Shown here: one piece after another, positions 22,503 through 32,591 of the stretch
How the letters are laid out: each line of letters starts with the position of its first letter
Numbering within the stretch: the first letter of the stretch is position 1
Source: Symbiodinium microadriaticum
Taxonomy: Eukaryota > Sar > Dinophyceae > Suessiales > Symbiodiniaceae
Direction of reading: 5' to 3'
DNA length: 64,000 nt
NCBI GenBank assembly: GCA_001939145.1
Contig: LSRX01001561.1
Location: 53,755-117,754, forward strand
Position numbers and translations under genes: made by a program
The notes under the pieces: generated by a model
The model's database searches: none
What the model saw: only the letters and a program-made list of their open reading frames with translations
What the model was told of the DNA's origin: nothing

Positions 22503-24760
22503 TCCCAAAGAATCGGTTCTGTTCGCAAGTCGCAAGGCACAAGTTGCTACTTTGGCTCCTTCTGGCACATGTCACCTCACGCTTCGTGAGGTTTGCCGCT
22601 CATGTTCTCGGCCTGGGAAGTGTCGCCAGCATCTGAGCTGGCTGCAGCTACTTGGGTCGTGGTCTCCACAGCCAATCATGGACAGACAGTGACAGATCTG
22701 TGCCTCCATTCCGTAAGGACCTTCTCTCCACTTCCTGGCCATCACACTAGGGATAAATACGACTCCTCGCAAGCTATACTCCGTACTTCCACAGAAATAC
22801 ACTAAACATCGAAGCAGTCTTTGCAAGAATCCCAATCAGTGCTCATGCTTTCTCTCATCGTCTTCTATGTTCAAACGCAGACGACCTTTCGCACTTGCAT
22901 CTTACTAGAACTTAACGAAATCTTGATACTTGCTGGGGTGGCTGCCTTCAGTTAAAAGCGTTTCCACACATCCCGAGAGAACACTGCCAGAGTCTGGACA
23001 GACAAAAAGGGTATGACTGAACTTGCGTTCTCTCTTCATGCAGTGCAGCAAGCTTGGTGCCTTGGGAGGGATCGCAGGGGTGGAGCGTCTGTTCCCGAGA
23101 AGTTTCGTGGCATTCTGCTGAGATTGAGCGGCCCTTTCGTCTGGCCGAAGTGGGCTAGGGTGTCCATTCATCAAAAAATGGCGAAATCTGCTTCGAGTCG
23201 GACTTACAAGATCTTGTAGGTTGGATTCGATCGCGAGTTAACTCACGGGTAACAGTTTCATATCTGCCTAACATAGGTTCAACATCCGGTCCAGTCCCAC
23301 CATGTGGAATCGTATCGAGTTTATACTGGCATGCAAGAGCATCCGACCGAAAGGTATTGAAATCGCATTACATTCTTGGTCACCTGGGTGGTTTACAGTC
23401 AGTTGGAAGCTTGTCCTCGAGGGAGTGAAATGAGAGGTTGCTGTCTTTGCTGGGGCGGACGCAACAAACCTGGGCGGCTCAAAGGGCAATCCGGCGACAT
23501 CTTTCACTCCCACTCAGTGGAACGGGCGGTGGTGGTGACATTGTTGAGAATGCACGTAGCAGGGCAATGCTGTGAGGCAGTCCCTACTGATACTGTGGTC
23601 GAAGTATGGTATGCGACGGCGGGTCAATGGATCTTTAGATGGGAAAGCAATGAGAATTCGGGAAGAAGCATCCGAAATCCTGATGATCCTTCGGCTTGAG
23701 CCAAACGATGCAATGCTGAATTTGTGCATCAGGCCAACATCCTGAGGCAGACGGTTGTGCTGATCTTAGCTTCGCGAGTTTCATGAGAACGATTGAAGCC
23801 GGGAGGGTACGACATGTCGTAACTGCCTCTTGCATTCGGACCTGTGTGCTTTTGATCGCTTCTATCACGGACAAACAAACGTGGGGAGGACCGTGAGAGG
23901 TCCAACTCACTGAGCCAAGCTGCCAACTCATCCGATCTGTTCTTGCTGCTCTTAGTCGTAGTTTTGGAGTGTGCAAAGGTTTCCAACAGGAAATCACGGC
24001 CTCCCAACAATCGCCTTTAGGTTTTGACATTTCCCAGCCAACGTCGGTCTGTGCCGGTCAACATGTGTTTTTTTGAATCGTACTGTACTCCACGTCACCT
24101 TTAGGCGTTCACCTTTCCCAGCCAACATCACCCTTTGTTTGGATCTGTCGTAGCTTCCGCGCCAAGATCTTCTCAGGTTAGGGGTGCCCACCCGGCACCA
24201 CTGTCTCCTCGCCAATCTCTTCCTCGAAGTGTTACTGGAGTTCGCCATGTTGTGTGGTTGCATCTTTTAGGGTTCGAGGCTTTCCTACCGTACCCAACAT
24301 TCTCAGCCAAAAGCACCTCCGTTCGGGATTTCCCAACCGACGTGCGCCCTTGGGAGCCAACTTGCTGTGTTCATCCGATGGCTCCATGATTAGGTGCCAA
24401 CATACCCAGTGTGTGGATATGTCATTTTTCGATTCGTGTCGGTGGCGTTGTTAAGCTTGTCGTAACCACCAATTCAGACCACTGCATGCCGACAGACATT
24501 GCTTAGAGCTTGTGCACTGATGTTAAAGTACATGTACATGTGTGTCAGAAGCATTGCAATGTACAAGTTTATACATCTGTAAACAGTGTTGTACATAGTA
24601 TAAATGTTTACATAAATGAGAATGTATTAGTATATATAAACAAATAAATACGCAAATGGGTACACATCAGCTTTCACTATAGGCACGTAGACGGTAGACA
24701 TGCATTTTGCAGGCAAAAACAATGCATACTTTTATGCTCTCCGTGTCCCGGGCCTCTTCC

Positions 24761-24781
24761 ACCCCCCCCCCCCCCCCCCCN
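24761..24781. repeat. Poly-C tract ending in an N
   Basis: A run of C closed by an undetermined base. Likely a sequencing or assembly stall; the run length is unreliable. Confidence 0.9.
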
Positions 24782-25568
24782 GGTATCCACCCCACTCCTG
24801 CCCCTGCTGGTGCGCGGCTTGGGGTGTCGCCCCACCCCTGCCCTGCCCCTGCTGCTGCGCTGATTAGGGGTGCTGCACTTCCCCAAAAAATTCCGCCCAC
24901 CCCCTATCGTATCTCACCCCTGCCCTGTTCGGAAACCCCTGCCCTTTTCGAAAAGCGGCAATCTGCGCAGTAGTTTCCCGCATCAGACATGAATTGCAAT
25001 GCTTAATTATGAGTGTTGTATGGCGATGGTGATGGTGGCAGCTGTTCTGTTGATGATACTGTTGATGAAGATGACGACGACAATGATGATGTTGAGACAG
25101 CAAGAAGGAAGATAGTAAGCAACACATGAGAACTTCAAGAACCGCGGATGTGGGCCGCACGAGCATAGGCCATAGTAGATGCAGTTGTAGACATGAGTGG
25201 TGGCGGAAAAGATCAGAACAGGTGCTTTTAAGTTCGGCGTAACACTAGTTGAGTCACGAATCGTGACAAGAGGTCCTTGTGTTACACGTGTTGCGTACTC
25301 CAATTCCGGCCAGCCAAAGCCTCAGCTAAGGGGGGTGCAGAGCCCACCACAACAGCAAGACACAGGGCTGGAAGAAAGGGTACCACGACAGGCCCCACCT
25401 TACAGGGAGGGGCAGGGGGCGGGAGACCATGGGGTGGGGGAGGGGGGTGTGGCAGCCCTGCATCCTATATGCGTGCATGCTTCACACACATGCATATCGA
25501 ATGCATACAGGCATACATGTGTACATGCTTATGTGCATGTACACATGCAGGTAATCATCCAGGCACGA

Positions 25569-25645
25569 TTGCATACATACATACATACATACATACATAC
25601 ATACATACATACACACATACATACATGCATATATACATACATACG
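25569..25645. repeat. (ATAC)n microsatellite
   Basis: Consecutive ATAC units with a few ACAC and GCAT interruptions. The Ile-His-Thr-Tyr frames across it are repeat artefacts. Confidence 0.9.
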
Positions 25646-26966
25646 GATCAGCACACGTACGCACAGACATATGTATACTGTATGCGTTTAAAACAAGCAA
25701 GAAGCCAGCAAGCCACAAAAGCCAAGATACCAGACCCGGACTATCGCATGCGGCCTCCCTTAACCTTCCGTGGTCTCGACGTTTTTGGCAAAAGCTGCAT
25801 GAAGCGGCTAGTGTGTCACAGAACTTTGTTCCTTTTGGACTGTTGAAGTAGGCAAAGTAGCCAGCCATCCAGCGAACCTAGAAGCACAGGCTCCCGAGAG
25901 TTCCATCCTGCGTTTTTGCCCGCGCCGCTGCACACATCGACACCTGGCAAGAAGCTGCATCAACCAAGGCAAATTGCTTGTTGTGAGTTCAGAAAAACAT
26001 GTCGGGCTGTGGAGCGAAAAGATCCGCCTGGAAACCGAGGATGCCCCAGGCAGTCTCCGGACTAGTTTTGACGATCTGGACTAGGACCGCTAGAACTGCT
26101 CAATGCTCGACACGTTTCTAGTAGGCTCCGACGAGGACATTGAGCATGATCAGTGTCGTTTTCCGGGCAGGGGAGAAAGACCAAAGACGTCTTCTCTTTC
26201 ACCCTGCGTCAAGCGCACGGCAGTCAGCCATTTCAGGTGGTGATACTTTGTTTTGGCTTTGCAGAGGTTGCACATTGCAAGCCGTGAAGAGCACTTGCTT
26301 TGGCTTCCATCACCGGGTCAACTTCCGAGCGGAACGCGCCGTTTGCAAACACGCGAAAAATTCGTGCTCCCAATTCCGTTGAGCATTGATGCCTTGAAAC
26401 TGGAATTCGGAGAAGGGGCTGAAATCTATGTGAATTTTGTATCACGCTGAAAGGCAGAGTGGCCGAAAGCTCCAGCGGTTGCGAAAGCTGGATCCTGATT
26501 TCGGGCAGGCCAGCAGCCGGGGTCTAGTCATCACATGCAGCTGCGGGCAGATTACCAAGGCGCTAGCATGAGTTGGTTGGCTGCGCATTCCGCGGAGGTG
26601 CTTCAGTTTGTCCAGAAGCACAGCCATGCAGAGCTAGGACTGGGCACAGTTGCTGTGGGCATCCAAGGCATCAATATCAATGAACATCGACAACTCAACC
26701 GCAATGTGATGAAAACTCAAGCACTCTAAATCATAGTGGACTAGTGTCGGTAACGACTGATGTGTTGTCACCAGAGTTCGTCTTGACGAGTATTTTCTAC
26801 GTCTTGAGCCATCAAGCCCAATCATTCTTGGAAGGTGAACTGCCCATACGTGGGTGAAAATGTCTTCGTGTCACCAACGCGTAGTCTCTAAAGAGCTCCC
26901 GCCCAAAGGCCTTGTCTGAGCCTGTTCTGAGCGCGAAGGGTGCGCCCTTCTCGGCTCTCACGGCCC

Positions 26967-28010
26967 ATGGCGCAGGCGGCGTGGCCGTGGGCGTGGCCGT
27001 GGCTTGCCTTGCTGTTTGTCTGTGGCGGCTCTGCAAACCCCGCGCTTGACGCGCTTGACTGCGAGGCTCTGCAAAGAAATGTCGAATTGGATTTACACGG
27101 GCACGACGGGAATTGGAGAAAAGCGATTGCTGCTGTGGCCAATGGGGCCAGCTCAGGCTGTGGAAGGTCCTTCTTCTATTTGGGTGCGCTTCTGGCACTT
27201 GGTGAGCCCGAAGTTGCGCAATTCGCACGCTTCAGAGTATCTCGCGATGGTAGCATCGAGTTTCAGTGGGCTTCGCTTCCCGAGTCTCAAACGGAGAGCC
27301 TGGATCGGCCGCTGCTTGCATATTACATCGGAGCCGAGAAAAAAGATGCATTCTCGACACTGGCCCTCTCAAACTACATGCTGAAGGGCCTGATGCTGGG
27401 CGCCACCCGGTGGTGGCAAGGTTCCGCAAATCAGATTGGTGTGCCAGCGATCAGCCGGATCCCACACGGGCATGGGTCAGGAAACTCATTGTGTCCAGTT
27501 GTCTTGCGAGCGCTGGAGGTTGTGGCCGAGACGGCCGCCTCAAATGAAGACAAAGGATCCGATGTCAGCGTCTTGCAATTCTACATTCGGAATGCTACAG
27601 AAGCCCGTCGGGCCAAAAAAGAGCTGCAAGACTGGATGCTGGCGCGATCGCGTGATGGATGGGGGCCGGCGAAGTATGTGCAGTCGGCCCTGTTCTTGCA
27701 TGGAGATGAAGATCTCGGTGTGCCTCGCAATACCTCGCATGCTGCAATGCTGCTAGATTCTGTTGCTCAGGATGGAAGTGCAGAAGCATCCTGGGCGGCA
27801 CTGCTACTGCATGCCCGACAAAGCAACGCGAGTGGCATTCTGCATTATGCCGAGCAAGTTCGTGACTCTGACGCCCCACAGCTTCAGAAAGTCATGGCAC
27901 AGCATTACTTACACCTCTATGGCTCCAGGAATGCCAGCCTTGCTGGGGTTTACTTGCTTGCCGCAGCCGATCTTGGAGATCCTAATGCGCAGCAAATGCT
28001 TCCAGACAGC
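26967..28010 (+). CDS. SEL1L: SEL1L-like gene, exon 1
   Basis: A 348-codon exon. Residues 1-23 form a signal peptide, so the protein should enter the ER. Later parts contain KGLMLGATRWWQGSANQIGV followed by a conserved cysteine and ALEVVAETAA, corresponding to the L-G-x-R-x-x-x-G...C-x-x-AL-x-x-Y segment that marks SEL1L/HRD3 among Sel1 proteins. The end has AGVYLLAAADLGDPNAQQML, a Sel1 repeat helix. Candidate N-glycosylation sites (NAS, NAT, NTS) fit a luminal protein. The donor is GC at 28011-28012. Confidence 0.75.
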
Positions 28011-29787
28011 GCTTGATCACGACATGCTGCAGACCTTGGTTTCATCAAGTTGCATGAAGAACTCTAAAGCACGAGCATGAACAGGAAGCCTGAATACCTC
28101 ACATCATCGCAGCTGAGGGTTGCACACGCCTACGCTGGGCTGAATGTGCCAGAGCTGTCCAACATCAAGATTCCAGGTGCTCCCAACGAAGCTCGGGCAT
28201 TGCAGTATTACGGACTTGCTGCACGGCAAGGACGGCTGCTCGGCTGCCATCACATGTAACTACAGAGCCGTAAACAGGTTCGCACAGACAGATTCGCTGG
28301 ACCCTGTCACAAACGGGTCTTGATTGAGGCCAGTGTCAGCCATCAACGCAGTTTCGCTGATGTTGCGCAGGAGTCGCACCTGAGACATGAAATGCGATTC
28401 TCGTGGAATTTTCGGTTCCACCTGGAAATAGCAAGAGTTGGGAGGCCACAAATCATTTCCACCTTGGATCCAAGGTGACACGAGCCAGAGCTGCAGGACT
28501 GCGGCAGCAACTCTGCAGAGCGTAGCATTGTCTTTCCATCCTGCTGCTCGTCTTGTCACAGCATCATGTCTCTGAATCCTGTCGCTGTCGTTGTAGGTGC
28601 GGTGGTTGTGGTTGTTGTTGTTGTAGCCGCTACGGATCAGACTGGCTGGGTAGCTCTCGTGGCTTTCGAACATGCCTTGCTTGGGCTCCAACTTTCTAGA
28701 GGTCCCTACCAGACCTCTCTTCTCAACCGTACGGTGAGTTGGCCCGACTTTTGAGCCATGTGCCACTTTTGCTGAGCCGGTCTGCATCTGCCAGGTCCCA
28801 ATTCCTGGACCCAGTTACTGTTACGGGATTGTTTTCTGGGCAAGCGGTAGGGTTTCCACCTTCCGCGCGGTGGAGAGAGTTACTGAAGCTTACAGTGCAC
28901 TCACACAATTTTTCTTATGTCAGAAAGAGGAGACAGACACTTATCTGCCGACTGGTTCTGCTCTTGCCGCTTCCCGACTCTGGTCACACGCAGGAGTCTC
29001 GCGCCAGGAGCTGCGCAGCTTGTGCTGGAATGGTGGACACTTGGGTCAACGACAGTGGGCACGGCTTGCAACAAGGATTCAAACAGATGCTCCAGACATC
29101 TGTGACGTCGTTGCGCAGAAGGTTTGCAGAAGTCTGGCTCCGCACGCTGGTACAGCTCCACGTCACATCTGGGCACAGTCGCAACGCGGAAGTGAGTGCT
29201 GTGCTAAGGGTGGCGGGCCTCGGCTACGGCCCTCCCAGTTGTGTTCGTTACTGTCCTGTTACCGACGGGGTCAGGCAGTGCAAGGAGTGACGGCCCATGT
29301 GACCTGAGCAGAACCTTTTACCACTGGCCCTGAGGCCGAAGACAGTAAGGTGATTTGTCTTAGTGAAGCAGCTGCTCACGCCATAGGCAGCTTTTTTCCA
29401 TAGGGGTTGAGTGGCCTTGGATATCAGGTCTCGTTCTTGTAGTTTTCTTCTAGGTGTTCTGTGCTTTGTTTTACTTCAAGGTTGGTGGCTAGCGCGAGGC
29501 CTCGGAGCAAAAGTGCCATTGGCCTTACTCCAAGAACGGATGAAGGAGGTACCTGCGATATTCGCATGGGCAGTCCCTTCGTGCCAAGAGTGCTTTAAGC
29601 ACTCGCAGGCCCCCCACAGGATTTAGGTTTAGGCTCATTTCAGAATGGTTCCGGTCTTCGTAGTTTTCTGGTTGCTTTAGACAATTGCCATTCTGAATTG
29701 AGCAGAAGTCGGTTTTGACCCAATAGTGAGTGCCAAAGCGGTAATCGCCCGCAAAGCGCAGAGCACGCTCAGCGTTCAATTGAAAAG

Positions 29788-29863
<76 letters not shown>

Positions 29864-31091
29864 CGTCGTAGTGGGCGTGAGGGTGGTTGTGGTTACCTGG
29901 TCGTCGTCGTTGTTGCTGCTGTTGTTGCTCTTGTTGTTTGTTGTTGGTGTTGGTGTTGATGTTGGTGTTGGTGTTGCTGCTTCTAGTGTGGGTTGTGGTT
30001 GTGGCTGTTGTTGTTGTTGGTACAGACAAAAGCAGCAGCCCGCAACTTATGTTGGATAGAAACAATTGGGAATGCTTTCGGCGCACGCACAGGGTGCCTG
30101 AAGTGGTTTGGGAAATGCGAGTAGGCAGCATCTGCCCCATGATAATAAAAAGTCCGGTGCAAGCTGGGTGGTTGTTGTAGAGGGGGTTCCAAAACGACAG
30201 ACGTGGCTCCAGTTTTTGTCACTAGCAGCAGGTAGAGACAACGGCCCCGTTGAAGTCAGGACTTAGTCTCTACCTGCTTCTAGAGACAAAAACTGGAGCC
30301 CGTCTGCTGTTCTGACACCCCCCCCCTTACAACAACCACCTACATTATTACACCACGTTTCCACCCCAGGTATGGGAATCTGCGAGATTTAATGGCAATG
30401 CTGTCATGAGATTCTGCAGGGTGTTATTATGAGGTTGGTTTTGCAAAGGCTTGTCTGGAATTTTCACGGGTGTTCATTGGACATCGAACGGTTCAAGAGG
30501 ATTTTGAAGGGTTTTATGTCATGTTGAAGGGCTTCAGTGTGACTTGGAATGGCTTTAGTAGGATTTCGAAGAGTTGAATGGGATTTTGAAGGTGGGGGTT
30601 AGGAAGGGTTTGATGGTGTTTAGGATAGCTTTAAAGGGTTTTTGTGGTATTTGGAAGGGGGTTTAGAAAGATCTCAATGCTGTGGAAAGCGTTGGGTTTA
30701 AGTTTAGGCGCTGCAGCCCAGAGCTGAAGCCCAAACCCAAACCCTAAAGTCTCAAAACCAGAAGACCGCAAGTTCTTAAGCGTAGACACCCGTGAACCCT
30801 GGACAGAAAATCCTTTGAAAATCCTTGGAAATATTTTGTGAATCCTTGGACATGTTCTGAAGATCCTTGGAGCTACTTTGCAAATCCTTGCAAATACTCC
30901 GAAAATCCTTGGAACTCCTCTGAAATATTGAAAAACATGGAAATCGTCTGCAAATCCTTCAAGCCCTGTACACCCTAGCCACTTTGTTGTTGTTGTAAAA
31001 CAACAGGACGGAGCTCCTTTTTTGTCTTTACTGATTGTACAGACAAAAAGTAGATATGTGTGTTGACGGGGCTGCAGTTTTTGTTTGTTCC

Positions 31092-31161
<70 letters not shown>

Positions 31162-31320
31162 GGTCGTCGTGGTTGTTGTTGTTGTTGTTGTTGTTGTTGT
31201 AGCCGCCACGGTTCAGACGGCCGCGAACTCGGTGGAGCTTTCTAACTGGCTCTGGGCCTCAACTTCTTTCCTAGAGGCCCCAAACAGGCCTCTCTCCNTC
31301 GCACCGCGTTCAATTGCAAA

Positions 31321-31371
<51 letters not shown>

Positions 31372-32591
31372 CTGTTGTTTCTGCTGTTTCTGTTGGGGTT
31401 GGTGCTGGTGTTGGTTGTTGGGGTTGGGGTTGGTGTTGAAGTTGGTGTATTTGGTGGTTGTGTTGGTGTTGGTCTCGTTGTCGTTGTTGTTATTGCTGCT
31501 GTTGTTGTCGTCGCGGTTGTTGTTGTTGGTGGGGATGGTTGTGGTGGTCATGTTGGTGTTGGTGTTGGTGTTGGTGTTGGTGTTGGTGTTGATGTTGCTG
31601 CTGCTGTTGCTGCTGTTGCTGCTGTTGTTGCTGTTGCTATTGCTGCTGTTGTTGCTGTTGTTGTTTTGGTTGTGGTTGTCGTTGTTGTTCTTGTGCGCAG
31701 ATTCTAGAGGCCAAGCCATTGCAGCTCACACAGATCGATCTGATTGATTTATGCCACTGTGAGCAACCCGCGAGCCTTAATAAGCGATTCACCAAGAGGG
31801 TTGGGAAGCCAGCAGGCATATTTCACATTATCAGAAAATATCATAGACATAGAGTCGATCCCGGGATCTTTAGGACCTGGCGCAACGGAAGCGGGACGAC
31901 ACGGCTAGAACAAGTATAGAAGAAGGACACCCGCGATTCTGTCAAGACCCTCCGTCTCAAGTCTAATATTTGAGGCCACCTCCAAGCATGGAGCATGTGA
32001 TAGCTACAGCCGTGAGTTGATTGTTGTCTCTGAACAACAGTTGCCGATCTTCCTGAACTATTTGTAGGTTACAGGTTCTGTGCATGCCCGGAGAAGTGCA
32101 CAGCTGAGGATGTGCTGTCCTTGCACAGTGACGCGCGAAGGAATTTCCTTGAGAGCCATGAGGAAGCTGCGTTGATTCACTACGTTCTGCTATCTGAACT
32201 GGGATCAATGAGCAGCCATATCAATGCCGCTGATCTTTGGGCTAAGGGGAATGCAGAGCAATGGCACTTCAGATGTTGGAGATCAACAGGACTGGGGATT
32301 GCTCGAGAATGTGAGCTGGACTATCGCCGCAGAGCAGCTGCTTCCGGCGATGTCGATGCCATGCTTGATGTAGCTGATGCTTACCTGTCGAGCGATGAGA
32401 CGACTTTGGCGTACCAGTGGGCAAGCTTGGCAAGCACCAGCGGAAGCATTCGAGCCAACTTCAGTGTGGCATATCTGAAGCAACACGGAGTCGGAACGGT
32501 ACAGGATGTCGACGGTGCTTGCAAGACTTACTGCTCTCTCTTGCATCTTGACACAGAGCCACTGCTTGTTCGAGGCGTGGTCCGTCGCTGA
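26967..32591 (+). CDS. SEL1L: SEL1L/HRD3-like ER-associated degradation protein, split gene
   Basis: Sel1-repeat protein of the SEL1L/HRD3 type, the luminal substrate-receiving partner of the HRD1 ubiquitin ligase in ER-associated degradation. Three exons can be seen: 26967-28010, 28113 to about 28243, and 32075 to about 32591. The first intron (28011-28112) is GC-AG and keeps phase 0; the second is 3.8 kb and full of simple repeats. The ATG at 26967 begins a signal peptide (tryptophan-rich hydrophobic core ending LALLFVCGGSA). The Sel1-type pattern, an alanine-rich helix, a G-x-G loop, then a second helix, recurs throughout. The family's C-terminal membrane helix and tail were not found, so the 3' end may be incomplete, or further exons lie downstream or within the large intron. 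Orthology to SEL1L rather than another Sel1 family is likely but not proven. Confidence 0.65.
28113..28243 (+). CDS. SEL1L: SEL1L-like gene, exon 2
   Basis: Starts after CGCAG at 28112 in phase 0 and reads LRVAHAYAGLNVPELSNIKI, then EARALQYYGLAARQG, a Sel1 repeat of the A-x-x-Y-Y-x-LAA-x-x-G type. The frame stops at 28257-28259, so the donor must lie before that; GA at about 28235 or GC near 28244 are candidates. Neither has been tied in phase to the next visible exon, so one or more small exons in the large intron may be missed. Confidence 0.6.
28560..28745. repeat. Dispersed intron repeat, copy 1, with hairpin
   Basis: Shares with 31195-31325 the blocks GTTGTAGCCGC-ACGG-TCAGAC and CTAGAGG-...-CCTCTC. 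It holds a 7-bp stem and 7-base loop at 28698-28718 (AGAGGTC / GACCTCT). It lies in the second SEL1L-like intron. A short GTT run precedes the shared block. Confidence 0.6.
29786..29871. repeat. (GTT)n microsatellite with repeat-element edge
   Basis: About 25 GTT units after the block AGCGTTCAATTGAAAAGTTG, which is also found as GCGTTCAATTGCAAAATTG before the GTT run at 31322. Further GTT/GTTGGT-rich sequence continues to about 30025. Confidence 0.9.
30168..30341. repeat. 174-bp imperfect palindrome
   Basis: Left arm 30168-30239 and right arm 30266-30341 are near reverse complements. The outer ends are GGTGGTTGTTGTA and TACAACAACCACC; the inner parts include GGCTCCAGTTTTTGTC and GACAAAAACTGGAGCC, then GCAGGTAGAGAC and GTCTCTACCTGC. 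The loop is about 26 bases. This looks like a foldback or miniature inverted-repeat element in the SEL1L-like intron. No coding capacity. Confidence 0.8.
30806..30965. repeat. Degenerate tandem repeat with AATCCTTGGA core
   Basis: AATCCTTGGA or close variants recur at 30808, 30820, 30841, 30872, 30892 and 30903. Just upstream (30480-30660) a complementary-looking GATTTTGAAGG core recurs. Non-coding. Confidence 0.6.
31086..31690. repeat. GTC/GTT-rich microsatellite cluster around a second repeat-element copy, N at 31298
   Basis: GTTGTC hexamers (31095-31130), GTC and GTT runs (to 31200), then the dispersed repeat copy 2 with hairpin 31273-31293 (AGAGGCC / GGCCTCT), then GTT and GTTGGT runs to about 31690. 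The single N at 31298 lies just after the hairpin. Val/Leu-rich and Asn-rich frames here are artefacts. Confidence 0.9.
32075..32591 (+). CDS. SEL1L: SEL1L-like gene, exon 3
   Basis: Follows a TTACAG acceptor at 32069-32074. It encodes several Sel1-type helices: EAALIHYVLLSELGS, ECELDYRRRAAASGDVDAML, TLAYQWASLASTSGSIRANF and YLKQHGVGTVQDVDGACKTY. The HGVGTVQD-x-x-x-A-x-x-Y stretch matches the penultimate Sel1 repeats in SEL1L/HRD3. The frame ends at a TGA at 32589-32591 with no transmembrane segment; either this is the true end or a donor lies near 32530 and a membrane-anchor exon is further on. Confidence 0.65.

Larger units (their letters stand above)
22503..26966. other. 4.5-kb stretch without recognised gene
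   Basis: Contains a degenerate repeat around 24000-24410 built on a TTCCCAGCCAAC-like core, a C homopolymer with an N at 24761-24781, an ATAC microsatellite at 25569-25645, and CCCCTGCCC-rich sequence near 24800-24960. Frames at 25990-26720 (for example one reading YQGASMSWLAAHSAEVLQF) could be exons of an unknown gene just upstream of the SEL1L-like gene, but nothing supports a call. Confidence 0.5.
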
